NCBI GenBank assembly: GCA_944320865.1
Contig: CALUJC010000001.1
Location: forward strand, 1-64,000
Source: an uncultured Bacteroides sp.
GTDB lineage: Bacteria; Bacteroidota; Bacteroidia; Bacteroidales; Bacteroidaceae
Direction: 5' to 3'
DNA: 64,000 bases
The first letter of the stretch is position 1; the number at the start of each line of letters is the position of its first letter. This document shows, piece after piece, positions 46,783 to 55,016 of the stretch. The notes beneath the pieces are model-generated. The model was not told the DNA's origin and searched no databases. It saw nothing but the letters and a program-made list of their open reading frames with translations. The position numbers were made by a program, and so were the translations under genes.

Positions 46783-46861
46783 GGCGGGGGCAAACACTTG
46801 TCAATATTACGGAAAACCGATAACTTTGCCTGCGGAAATGCGATACAGGGGCGTTGGAAAC

Positions 46862-46983
46862 ACACTATAGTGTCGTCACGAACGGACTACAGTCCCGTCA
46901 GAAACGGACTATAGTCCGGTTAAAAATAGACTATAGTCCGTTTGTAACGACACTATAGTCTATTTTTAACGACACTATAGTGC
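46862..46983. repeat. Phased palindrome array D (6 x 22 bp)
   Basis: ACTATAGT (once ACTACAGT) starts at 46864, 46886, 46908, 46930, 46952 and 46974, always 22 bp apart. Flanks vary (ACACTATAGTGT, GGACTATAGTCC, AGACTATAGTCC). It ends 65 bp before the HU-like start, the only gene downstream. Confidence 0.93.
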
Positions 46984-47048
46984 AGTCGGTATCAACATGA
47001 AAAATATTGAATTACCATATATATTAACAATTTAAACAGAACAATACC

Positions 47049-47582
47049 ATGTCACTAAAATTCAAATTTGGAAAGAAACCTAAAAAGCCCTCTGCTCCCG
47101 CAGAAGGCACGAACTGGCATGCCCTTCCCGTTGTCACCAACCGCCTCACCACCCGCTCCGTCTGCAAGGTCGTGACGCGCAATACCACCACCGCCCCTAC
47201 GGAGGCCGAATCGACCTTCAACCTGGTGTGCGACGGCATTGTGCACGAGCTGCAGCAAGGCAACAGCGTCCAGCTGGGCGAACTGGGCTGGCTGCGGCTG
47301 AGCTTCAGCAGCGAGGGCGTAGACGACTTGACGAAGTTCAACGCCGCCTCGATGATAAAGAACGTGAAGATAGTCTTCACCCCCTCGAAGACCTTGATGA
47401 ACGACATCAAGAACGGACTGGAGTTTGAAAACGTGGGCGTGGTGGACGAAGGCTTCACCTTCCCCAGCACCAAGTCCTACCTGGAGTACAAGCAGACGGG
47501 CAAGCTGCCCGTACAGGGCGGCGTGGAGGACAATACCGGCGACGACAGCGGCGAGGACGACGGCGACCACCAGCTGGGGTAA
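47049..47582 (+). CDS. HU-like DNA-binding protein
   Basis: A 177-residue HU-family protein of the Bacteroides HU/HIG type. The basic N-terminus (MSLKFKFGKKPKKPS) leads to strands and helices with ELQQGNSVQLGELGWLRLSF, the HU-like arm-forming region, and IVFTPSKTLMNDI. The C-terminus is an acidic tail DDSGEDDGDHQLG; its last ten residues equal those of the HU-like protein at 32668-33462. It lies directly after array D, with a terminator downstream. Confidence 0.88.
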   Translation: MSLKFKFGKKPKKPSAPAEGTNWHALPVVTNRLTTRSVCKVVTRNTTTAPTEAESTFNLVCDGIVHELQQGNSVQLGELGWLRLSFSSEGVDDLTKFNAASMIKNVKIVFTPSKTLMNDIKNGLEFENVGVVDEGFTFPSTKSYLEYKQTGKLPVQGGVEDNTGDDSGEDDGDHQLG

Positions 47583-47592
47583 ACCTCCTTTA

Positions 47593-47787
47593 ATGAAGAA
47601 TGAAGAACGAAGAATGAAGAATTCTCCGTTCTCATCGGCAGCATTAAAATGAAGAATGGCGGAGCACTCTGCAAGGAGCGTCCCGCCATTCTTTTTATAC
47701 CATATTATATATATGCAGCGCCTAATTCTTCATTCTTCGTTCTTCATTCTTCATTAAAAAAGATTCTTCGTTCTTCGTTCTTCATTT
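47593..47787. repeat. GAAGAATGAAGAAC inverted pair 2
   Basis: AATGAAGAATGAAGAACGAA from 47593 is inverted at about 47726-47755 (ATTCTTCATTCTTCGTTCTT) and again at 47763-47786. Between the arms is the terminator at 47652-47695. Confidence 0.8.
47652..47695 (+). terminator. Intrinsic terminator after the HU-like gene
   Basis: AGAATGGCGG pairs with CCGCCATTCT and is followed by TTTTA. Confidence 0.75.
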
Positions 47788-47792
47788 AGCAT

Positions 47793-49460
47793 CTACATCA
47801 TCGTCAGCAGCAGCATCTGCCCGGCCAGGATGCGGAGGAACATGGTGAGCGGATACACCGTGGAGTATCCCACCGAAGGCGCGTCGTTGCCCGACACCTG
47901 GTTGGCATAGGCCAGCGCAGGGGGGTCGGTGGTCGAGCCGGCTACGAGGCCCATCAGCGTGAAGTAGTTCAGCTTGTAGCGCCAGCGGGCGAAGATGCCC
48001 ACCAACAGCAGGGGCACCACCGTGATGAGGAAGCCCCAGAGGACGTAGAGCAGCCCGTCGCCCTCCACCACCGTGTCCACGAAATGCTCGCCCGCCTCGA
48101 TGCCCACGCTGGAGAGGAAGAGCACGATGCCAATCTCCCTCAGCATCAGGTTGGCGCTCATCGTGGTGTAGGTCACCAGCTTCAGCTTGTGCCCGAAGCG
48201 ACCTATCAGTATGGCCACCACCAGCGGTCCGCCCGCCAGGCCCAGCTTCACCGGCGTCGGCATGCCCGGGAAGGCAATGGGCAGGCTGCCCAGCAATATG
48301 CCCAGGAAGATACCCACGAAGATGGTGACGATGTTGGGCGAATCCAAGCGCTTCAACTGGTTGCCCAGCACGTTGGCCACGCGCTCCACGGCATCCTGCT
48401 GGCCCACGACCATCACGCGGTCGCCCACCTGCAACACCAGGTTGGGGTCGGCAAAGAGGTCCATACCCGAACGGTTGATGCGCGTCACATTCACGCCAAA
48501 CATGCTGCGGAAGTGCATGCTGCCCAGCTTCTTGCCGTTAATCTCCGACTTGGTCACCAAGATGCGGCGCGACACCATGGGCATGTCCTGGCGCTCCCAG
48601 TCCACCTCAATCTCCTTGCCGATGAAGGCGGTGATGGCTGCGGCGTCCTCCTCGGAGCAGACGATGAACAGCTGGTCGCCCACGTAGAACAACGTATTCT
48701 GGTCCGGTATGCTGACATGCCCCTCGTGCCGGATGCGCGAGCAGACGAAAGCGCGTGCCAGGAAGTCCTTCACCTGCAGCAGCGTCTTGCCGTTGATGGA
48801 CTCGTTGCGCACCTCCAGGCTCATCATGTGCGGCTTATGCTTCAAGTCGGACGAATCCAGCGTCTGCAAGTCCTGCTCCTCCTTCTGGAAGTTCACGCGG
48901 AAGATGTAGCGTATGGCAATCACCGAGCCGATGATGCCCACCACGCCCAGCGGATAAGCACAGGCATAACCCAGGGCAATGGGGTCGCCGGTATAATGCA
49001 GCTGGTTCAAGGCTTCCTGCGCGGCACCAAGACCCGGCGTGTTGGTCACGGCACCATACATGATGCCCACCATCATCGGCAAGCTCACCCTGCCCTCGGC
49101 CAGGAAGTAAATGCCCAGCGCCACGACGATGTTCAGCAACACGATGGCCACGGCAAGCGCGTTCAGCCTCATGCCCCCCTTCTTGAACGACGAGAAGAAC
49201 GACGGCCCCACCTGCAAGCCTATGCAGAACACAAACAAGATAAGGCCGAACTCACGAAGGAAATGCAGGATGTGCGTCTCCGCCGTAAAGCCGAAATGCC
49301 CCATCAGGATACCCGTAAACAACACGAAGGTAACCCCCAGCGAAATGCCGAAAAACTTGATTTTGCCCAGCAACACGCCCACCGAAATGACAAACGCATA
49401 CAGAAAAACGATGTGAGCCACCGATGCCGGATCCCATAACAGACTGTCTACCCAACTCAT
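47793..49460 (-). CDS. AspT/YidE-type transporter with two RCK_C domains
   Basis: A 555-residue inner-membrane protein. About five N-terminal helices, two TrkA_C-type regulatory domains (about 200-285 and 290-370; [34 protein letters not shown]) and five C-terminal helices ([34 protein letters not shown]). This is the AspT/YidE duplication family, which includes an aspartate-alanine exchanger, but most members are of unknown substrate. It has its own promoter and converges on the HU-like gene. Confidence 0.87.
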   Translation of the reverse strand: MSWVDSLLWDPASVAHIVFLYAFVISVGVLLGKIKFFGISLGVTFVLFTGILMGHFGFTAETHILHFLREFGLILFVFCIGLQVGPSFFSSFKKGGMRLNALAVAIVLLNIVVALGIYFLAEGRVSLPMMVGIMYGAVTNTPGLGAAQEALNQLHYTGDPIALGYACAYPLGVVGIIGSVIAIRYIFRVNFQKEEQDLQTLDSSDLKHKPHMMSLEVRNESINGKTLLQVKDFLARAFVCSRIRHEGHVSIPDQNTLFYVGDQLFIVCSEEDAAAITAFIGKEIEVDWERQDMPMVSRRILVTKSEINGKKLGSMHFRSMFGVNVTRINRSGMDLFADPNLVLQVGDRVMVVGQQDAVERVANVLGNQLKRLDSPNIVTIFVGIFLGILLGSLPIAFPGMPTPVKLGLAGGPLVVAILIGRFGHKLKLVTYTTMSANLMLREIGIVLFLSSVGIEAGEHFVDTVVEGDGLLYVLWGFLITVVPLLLVGIFARWRYKLNYFTLMGLVAGSTTDPPALAYANQVSGNDAPSVGYSTVYPLTMFLRILAGQMLLLTMM

Positions 49461-49501
49461 AAATCTACTATATTAATATTGGTGTGCCTTAAAAAACGCC
49501 G

Positions 49502-49532
49502 CAAAAGTAAGCAAAGGCAGCGACGTGGCAAA
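49502..49532 (-). promoter_or_regulatory. Promoter of the AspT-like gene
   Basis: Minus-strand TTTG (49529-49532), 19-bp spacer, TACTTTTG (49502-49509): a full -33/-7 pair 41 bp upstream of the ATG. Confidence 0.75.
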
Positions 49533-49543
49533 GCAAATCCACA

Positions 49544-49582
49544 GAAAAAAGAAATCCCCGCAAGACAAAGCCTTGCAGGGAA
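49544..49582 (-). terminator. Intrinsic terminator after tRNA-Arg
   Basis: On the minus strand CCCTGCAAG pairs with CTTGCGGGG and is followed by ATTTCTTTTTTC. Confidence 0.75.
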
Positions 49583-49593
49583 TCCTCAACGCG

Positions 49594-49666
49594 TGACCCC
49601 GCTGGGACTCAAACCCAGGACCTTCAGAACCGGAATCTGACGCTCTATTCACTAAGCTACGGAGCC
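49594..49666 (-). tRNA. tRNA-Arg (CCG anticodon)
   Basis: Minus strand, 73 nt: acceptor GGCTCCG/CGGGGTC, D arm GCTTAGTGAATAGAGC, anticodon loop TTCCGGT (CCG), T arm with GGGTTTGAGTCCC. No CCA end encoded. It reads CGG codons. Confidence 0.94.
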
Positions 49667-49678
49667 GTAATGCGGGTG

Positions 49679-49686
49679 CAAAAGTA
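49679..49686 (-). promoter_or_regulatory. Promoter -7 box for tRNA-Arg
   Basis: TACTTTTG on the minus strand, 12 bp upstream of the tRNA 5' end. Confidence 0.6.
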
Positions 49687-49872
49687 GGAAAAAACTTTTC
49701 ATCTTCCTAATGTTGCACCAGTTTTTTATCCCAAAGCGTTGCACAACCCTCCACACCGCCCCCTCCATGCAGATGCCGCCCGGAAAATGTTATTTTGAGT
49801 GCAGAACACGCAAAACAAAAAACACTATGTTATTTTTTCCATAAAAAGAAAAGCAATTATCATTATTATTCC

Positions 49873-49880
49873 TATATTTG
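49873..49880 (+). promoter_or_regulatory. Promoter -7 box for asnA
   Basis: TATATTTG, 43 bp before the ATG at 49924. Confidence 0.6.
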
Positions 49881-49923
49881 CCAACCAAAATAACAATCCT
49901 ATCAATAAAAAACAAGAAAAGCT

Positions 49924-50961
49924 ATGAGCTACCTTATTACCCCGAAGGGATATAAACCTATACTGGACCTGCGGCAAACCGAGCTGGGCATCAAGCAAAT
50001 CAAGGAATTCTTCCAGCTGAACCTGTCGTCCGAATTGCGCCTGAGGCGCGTCACCGCCCCCTTGTTCGTGCTGAAAGGCATGGGCATCAACGATGACCTG
50101 AACGGCGTGGAGCGCCCCGTCTCCTTCCCCATCAAAGACATGGGCGACGTGCAGGCCGAAGTGGTGCACTCCCTGGCCAAATGGAAACGCCTCACCCTGG
50201 CCGAATACCACATAGAGCCAGGCTACGGCATCTACACCGACATGAACGCCATACGCGCCGACGAAGAACTAGGCAACCTGCACTCCCTCTACGTCGACCA
50301 GTGGGATTGGGAACGCGTCATCACCGCCGAAGACCGCAACATCGACTTCTTGAAGGAAATAGTGAACCGCATCTACGCCGCCATGGTGCGCACCGAGTAC
50401 ATGGTGTACGAAATGTATCCCTCCATCCGCCCCTGCCTGCCGGCCAAACTGCACTTCATCCATGCCGAGGAACTGCGCCAGCTCTATCCCCACCTCACCG
50501 CCAAAGAACGCGAGCACGCCATCGCAAAGAAATACGGAGCCGTGTTCATCATCGGCATAGGCTGCCGGCTGGGCGACGGGAAGAAGCACGACGGGCGTGC
50601 CCCCGACTACGACGACTACACCACCCCGGGACTGAACGACCTGCCCGGACTGAACGGCGACCTTGTGCTGTGGGACGAAGTGCTGCAGCGCAGCATCGAG
50701 CTATCCTCCATGGGCATCCGCGTGGACAAAGAAGCCTTGGTGCGCCAACTGAAGCTGGAGGGCGAGGAACAACGCCTGGAACTCTACTTCCACAAGCGCC
50801 TGTTGGACGACACCCTGCCCCTCTCCATCGGCGGAGGCATCGGCCAGTCACGCCTCTGCATGTTCTACCTGCGCAAGGCCCACATCGGCGAAATACAGGC
50901 CAGCATCTGGCCCGAAAGCATGCGACAGACGTGCCGCGAGCACAACATACACCTCATTTGA
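49924..50961 (+). CDS. Aspartate--ammonia ligase (asparagine synthetase A)
   Basis: A 345-residue AsnA that makes asparagine from aspartate, ammonia and ATP; its fold is that of class II aminoacyl-tRNA synthetases. Marker segments are LSSELRLRRVTAPLFV, DMNAIRADE, LHSLYVDQWDWE and the C-terminal PLSIGGGIGQSRLCMFYLR. Full length. It stands alone behind its own promoter. Confidence 0.95.
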   Translation: MSYLITPKGYKPILDLRQTELGIKQIKEFFQLNLSSELRLRRVTAPLFVLKGMGINDDLNGVERPVSFPIKDMGDVQAEVVHSLAKWKRLTLAEYHIEPGYGIYTDMNAIRADEELGNLHSLYVDQWDWERVITAEDRNIDFLKEIVNRIYAAMVRTEYMVYEMYPSIRPCLPAKLHFIHAEELRQLYPHLTAKEREHAIAKKYGAVFIIGIGCRLGDGKKHDGRAPDYDDYTTPGLNDLPGLNGDLVLWDEVLQRSIELSSMGIRVDKEALVRQLKLEGEEQRLELYFHKRLLDDTLPLSIGGGIGQSRLCMFYLRKAHIGEIQASIWPESMRQTCREHNIHLI

Positions 50962-51238
50962 TGAAGAATGAAGAATGAAGAACGAAAAATGAAGAATTTC
51001 CAAGTGATACTTTATTAGAGCCTGTTTAAATTTTGCTCAGCCTCATTTTGAGGGCTGTTTTCGAGGATATTTTTCTGTTGTCATGAGGAGCGTAGCGGGC
51101 TACGTGACGAATAACAACAGGAAAAGAGACCGGAAAGAGGCTCAAAAAGGGGCTGATAAAAACTTAAAAGAGCAAAATTTAAACAGGCTCTTACCCTTTT
51201 GCGAAAATTCTTCATTCTTCGTTCTTCATTCTTCATTT
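50961..51238. repeat. GAAGAATGAAGAAC inverted pair 3, split by a MITE
   Basis: GAAGAATGAAGAATGAAGAA starts at 50963, and its inverse fills about 51206-51236. The 170-bp MITE at 51017-51191 lies between the arms. Without the MITE the middle would be about 40 bp, as in pair 1. Confidence 0.8.
51015..51193. mobile_element. MITE-like element with 22-bp perfect terminal inverted repeats
   Basis: AGAGCCTGTTTAAATTTTGC... (51017-51038) is perfectly inverted at 51170-51191. TTA occurs at both outer edges (51015-51017, 51191-51193), fitting a TNA target duplication. It has no transposase. Such ends and TNA target are known for parts of the IS5 family, so mobilisation by an IS5/IS1031-like transposase elsewhere is inferred. 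Confidence 0.82.
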
Positions 51239-51277
51239 CTATTTGTACCTTAGCAGCCAAAACTATTGCTAATCATT

Positions 51278-51940
51278 ATGGATGTACAAATAGAAGAAAG
51301 CTGGAAACCCCTCCTGCAACCGGAATTCGACAAAGATTATTTCCGCACCCTTACCGACTTCGTCCGCCAAGAGTACCGCACCCAAACCATCTACCCGCCG
51401 GGCCGGCTGATATTCAATGCTTTCAACCTCTGCCCCTTCAGCCAGGTGAAAGTAGTCATCATAGGCCAAGACCCCTATCATGGCCCCGGACAGGCACACG
51501 GGCTGTGCTTCTCGGTAAACGATGGCATTCCCTTCCCCCCGTCGCTCGTCAACATCTTCAAGGAAATTAAAAACGACATAGGCACCGAGCCACCCGCCAC
51601 AGGCAACCTCACCCGCTGGGCCAGGCAAGGCGTGCTGCTGCTCAACGCCACCCTCACCGTACGCGCCCACCAGGCAGGCTCGCACCAAGGCCACGGCTGG
51701 GAGACCTTTACCGACAGCGTCATCCGCCTGCTGGCCGACCGGAAAGAGCACCTCGTCTTCATCCTCTGGGGAGCCTACGCCCAGCGCAAAGGCGCCTTCA
51801 TAGACCGCAGCAAGCACCTGGTGCTCACCTCCGCCCATCCCTCTCCCCTCTCCGCCTACAACGGTTTCTTCGGCAACCGCCACTTCAGCAAAACGAACGA
51901 GTACCTCAAGGCGCACGGCATGACGGAGATTGTGTGGTAA
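51278..51940 (+). CDS. Uracil-DNA glycosylase
   Basis: A 220-residue family-1 UDG, which removes uracil from DNA. The water-activating motif is IGQDPYHGPGQAHGLCF (catalytic Asp65) and the DNA-intercalating loop is HPSPLSAYNGFFG (His). LLLNATLTVRAHQAGSH is also typical. The start at MDVQIEESW is the family form; TACCTTAG at 51246 is a near-consensus -7 box. It converges on the 52061 gene. Confidence 0.95.
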   Translation: MDVQIEESWKPLLQPEFDKDYFRTLTDFVRQEYRTQTIYPPGRLIFNAFNLCPFSQVKVVIIGQDPYHGPGQAHGLCFSVNDGIPFPPSLVNIFKEIKNDIGTEPPATGNLTRWARQGVLLLNATLTVRAHQAGSHQGHGWETFTDSVIRLLADRKEHLVFILWGAYAQRKGAFIDRSKHLVLTSAHPSPLSAYNGFFGNRHFSKTNEYLKAHGMTEIVW

Positions 51941-51945
51941 AGTAT

Positions 51946-51999
51946 AGGATATACATTGGCACATACTACAAATATTGCAAATATGCCAATGTATATCCT
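51946..51999. terminator. Hairpin between convergent ung and lipoprotein genes
   Basis: AGGATATACATTGGCA pairs perfectly with TGCCAATGTATATCCT around 22 bp. The right arm recurs at 52027-52037 (CCAATGTATAT) 41 bp on. AT-rich, with no strong U tract. Confidence 0.6.
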
Positions 52000-52060
52000 G
52001 CATTTTATACATCCCCTATTGATATTCCAATGTATATTTCACATTTTTGCAAGAAAACAT

Positions 52061-54244
52061 CTACTCTTGCGCCAATACCAGCGGAAAGTCATCCCCGCTG
52101 TCACCCGCTACATACTGCCAGGTACTGCCGGCAGCAGACAAGGCACTGTTCATAGCCTCCATGGCAGCCGGCCATTCGCTTTCTTCTGTCACTTTTGTAG
52201 CATTCTCGTCAGTACTGTTATCGCCACCGATACCATGTTCAGGTGCCCCCTGTGCCGATGAGATGCTCCAATAGGAAGCCGATGTTGTACCACCTGTCTG
52301 GCTTCCAATTACTCCTCCTACATTATCACATCCACTTACCTTACTTCCTGCGAAATAACATGCCGTCACAGAGCCGTAGTTTAAGCCAACGACACCTCCT
52401 ACAGATTGCGGTGTCTTATCATCCAGACATTCCACCTCACCTGCCACATAACAAGCCGTTACTGTTTTTTCACTAGAACTGCATGCAGTTATTCCTCCTG
52501 CACATCCACTTTGAGCCGAGACTTTTCCTGTAAAGCTGCAGGCTGTAATCGTACCTTCATTTTGCCCGACAACTCCACCTCCCATACCATGGTAAGTTTT
52601 CACTTCCGCTTCACCTGTCACATGACAATTAATGACCTTTCCCGTCCAAGTCCATCCTACTATAGCTCCGGTGTACGGTCCTCCCATAACCTTAGGCGAT
52701 TCCACGGTAAGGTTCATTACCGTTCCCGCCAAAATTCCAAAGAGCCCGACATGCCCCCTCTCTGTCTCATGAATTATTAGATTCCTAAGAACATGTCCGT
52801 CGCCATCCAATGTTCCAAAGAAATAAGAATTCTGCGGAGGCCCTGTAGTTCCATCCGTCAGCTCTCTTCCGATAGGCGTCCAGTTCCCTTCATCATCATT
52901 TCCGACTTCCGGAAAAGTTATGTCATTGGTCAATCTGAAAAATAAGCCTTTATAATATATACCAGCTTCAACCTGATCTGCTATATATTTCAAATGCTTT
53001 ACCTCAGATATCAGATAAGGCTCCGCTTCTGTTCCTTTTCCTTCAAATACCTGAATAGTCAGTCTATAGGTAACCAGGACCTCACCATTCTCCATAAGCG
53101 CCACTTCCAACAACGCTTCCGAGCCTGCTTCGCCGGGCTCAAACTTAATCGCGCTTCCTTCCAGTTCAACCGTCCATCCTTCACCCTCAAGAATGCGTGC
53201 CGATACCTCTCCTTCACCGGTCAGCGTAAAGGTAAGGTCACCATTAGCCAAATTTATCGCCTGCGTCAAGTCCGCCAATTCCTCCCCGTTCTGCGCGAAT
53301 GTCAGCATCGCGCCCTTGTACTTGGGCACTTGGAATGTTGTCCCATCTGTCAATGTGAAGACCACATAGTCTTCTCCTTCTGCATCCACGCTTTGGAAGA
53401 AGGCATCCCCGTCGTCGCCATCCGCTCCTGGGCGGCCTGTCGACCCCGGTCTTCCGTCCTCACCATCTTCGCCCGATACGCGATACCACGTCTTGCCCTC
53501 GTCCACACTGAGGTAGATGGCATCCGCCACAAGGGCAGCGCCTTCAGCATCTTTCGTGATGCCCTGCTTGGCAAGGCTCTTCCCGGTGGCGAGCTGCGGA
53601 AGGGGCGCATCCTGGCCCGGCGCGCCATCTTCACCGTCCTGCCCGTCTTGCCCCGGTGCCCCGGGCTGACCATCCTCTCCATCCTGGCCGGGAGCGCCCG
53701 GTTTTCCGTCTTCACCGTCCTGTCCGGGAGCACCCGGCTGTCCGTCGGCACCATCCTGCCCGTCCAGCCCGTTGGCGCGGATGGGGTTGCCATCGGCATC
53801 AGTCAGCAGCTGGCCGTTCAGTGTCCAATACCAGTTGCCGTCTTCCTCTTGCACGATGCTGATTTGCGGCGTTTTGCCGTCAGCTCCCTGCGCGCCCTGC
53901 TTGCCATGGTAAATGGTAATGGGCTCGGAGTGCAGAAAGGTGATGGTATAGCCCACCTCCTCGCCGCCTTGCATGACGGGGGTAACGCCGGTAATGTAGT
54001 CTGTAGTACTGATGAGTTGCTGCAAGGCGGCGATATTGTCATTCACCTGCTGTTGCCATTGTTCAAGCGACTCGAGGCGGTTCTCGTGGTCGTTCACCGC
54101 CTCCCACAGGGCGGAGTCATCATAATCGTCGCTGCATGCGCCCAAGGCGATGGACAAGGCAAGGGCAGCCATAGAAAAAACACGCATTCCCTTCTTACAG
54201 AGAAAGCCTAAACGCAACCTTGCGGAATCTGTAGTGTTACGCAT
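52061..54244 (-). CDS. Collagen-like/GLUG surface lipoprotein (paralogue of 33601-35984)
   Basis: About 727 residues. The signal peptide ends MAALALSIALGAC, a lipobox, then SDDYDDSALWEAVNDHENRLE as in the paralogue (QDDYDDTALWDTVNDHEQRLA). A DUF4988-like coiled segment is followed by Gly-X-Y collagen-like repeats (GQDGEDGKPGAPGQDGEDG), beta domains, and a C-terminal GLUG-like part (GGGVVGQNEGTITACSF, GGVVGLNYGSVTACYFAG). Start at 54244 or, for a shorter signal, 54187; no homopolymer tract interrupts this copy. Likely a surface adhesin-type protein; function unknown. Confidence 0.82.
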   Translation of the reverse strand: MRNTTDSARLRLGFLCKKGMRVFSMAALALSIALGACSDDYDDSALWEAVNDHENRLESLEQWQQQVNDNIAALQQLISTTDYITGVTPVMQGGEEVGYTITFLHSEPITIYHGKQGAQGADGKTPQISIVQEEDGNWYWTLNGQLLTDADGNPIRANGLDGQDGADGQPGAPGQDGEDGKPGAPGQDGEDGQPGAPGQDGQDGEDGAPGQDAPLPQLATGKSLAKQGITKDAEGAALVADAIYLSVDEGKTWYRVSGEDGEDGRPGSTGRPGADGDDGDAFFQSVDAEGEDYVVFTLTDGTTFQVPKYKGAMLTFAQNGEELADLTQAINLANGDLTFTLTGEGEVSARILEGEGWTVELEGSAIKFEPGEAGSEALLEVALMENGEVLVTYRLTIQVFEGKGTEAEPYLISEVKHLKYIADQVEAGIYYKGLFFRLTNDITFPEVGNDDEGNWTPIGRELTDGTTGPPQNSYFFGTLDGDGHVLRNLIIHETERGHVGLFGILAGTVMNLTVESPKVMGGPYTGAIVGWTWTGKVINCHVTGEAEVKTYHGMGGGVVGQNEGTITACSFTGKVSAQSGCAGGITACSSSEKTVTACYVAGEVECLDDKTPQSVGGVVGLNYGSVTACYFAGSKVSGCDNVGGVIGSQTGGTTSASYWSISSAQGAPEHGIGGDNSTDENATKVTEESEWPAAMEAMNSALSAAGSTWQYVAGDSGDDFPLVLAQE

Positions 54245-54261
54245 AATAATAAAGAGCGTCC

Positions 54262-54337
54262 GTGCAGATTCCCAGACCAGGACATATCTAATTAAGCAAT
54301 AATCGGCCATATATAAAAAGAGCGCGGGAATCTGTAC
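54262..54337. repeat. Small inverted repeat at the promoter position of the lipoprotein gene
   Basis: GTGCAGATTCCC (54262-54273) is inverted as GGGAATCTGTAC (54326-54337), 11 of 12 matching, around 52 bp of AT-rich DNA just upstream of the start at 54244. Confidence 0.55.
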
Positions 54338-54351
54338 CTGTTACTCGTCCC

Positions 54352-54534
54352 GCTTATCAAGGCTCTCGCATTGCCCATCGTAGTCTGAACGAGCAACGCA
54401 GAAGCCCACGCCGATATGTATAACGCCCTATCGCGCCCCGAAACGAGGCACGACAGGCATATAAACATACCCGTGGACATCTACCGCTGCTTTGTTTTTG
54501 ACTACGATTATGAATTTGCGAGATTCTGATAAGC
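54352..54534. repeat. Long imperfect inverted repeat (183 bp)
   Basis: GCTTATCA, CTCTCGCA and ATCGTAGTC on the left (54352-54385) are matched by GACTACGAT, TGCGAG and TGATAAGC on the right (54500-54534). Inner parts CCCACG and CGTGGA also pair. It may be a decayed MITE or a structured RNA. No supported gene lies in 54338-55014. Confidence 0.6.
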
Positions 54535-54794
54535 CAAAGACAAAACGTCAAGTAAACGTCCTTATCTATATATAGCGTCCCCCACTCCTCTTGCCTATGG
54601 CCACCGCTTGGCAATAACCGCAGCAAGCATATCGACGCAGGAAACACAGCGAAATAGCCATACTCTTTTTTCCTTATAAATAGAATCACTATTATTTACA
54701 CCAGCAAACACTAAAATCTTGTTAAATATAAGAATATACAAACCAGCTGCATACTGATTACCAAGCATATACAGTCATAATCCGTATGCTAAAA

Positions 54795-54912
54795 TTACCA
54801 CCTACGTACCAACTACCTACCCCATTCGTACCCCATTCGGTATTGGTTCGGTCATTCTGCGCCGCTATGGAGCGAAGAAGGACCGACGGAAATACGTACA
54901 AGGAAAGTAATA
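54795..54912 (+). repeat. Dispersed GTAGGAAATAC repeat, copy 3
   Basis: ACGTACC, ATTCGTACCCC, CTATGGAGCGAAGAAGGA and CGGAAATACGTACAAGG in the same order as 8830-8955. Confidence 0.6.
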
Positions 54913-54980
54913 GAATCAATCAAACCGGCAAACCGGTATGCCACAATACGGACCACCGGATGAGAAGAAATACGTCAGGT

Positions 54981-55016
54981 GAAGAAAAAACGGATGCCCG
55001 GCCATCGGCAGGCATC
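54981..55016 (-). terminator. Intrinsic terminator of lptD
   Basis: On the minus strand GATGCCTGCC pairs with GGCCGGGCATC and is followed by CGTTTTTTCTTC. It overlaps the lptD stop. Confidence 0.75.

Noticed and set aside
48084-49439. Open frame of 451 codons opposite the AspT-like transporter
   Set aside because: His/Gln-rich shadow of hydrophobic codons on the other strand.
54187-54310. Poly-C phase switch in the second collagen-like lipoprotein like that at 35961
   Set aside because: No long homopolymer is present near its start; only an A6 run, and the frame is intact.
54357-54689. 110-codon frame upstream of the second collagen-like lipoprotein
   Set aside because: It runs through the long imperfect inverted repeat, with no recognised domain; the pairing explains the conservation better.
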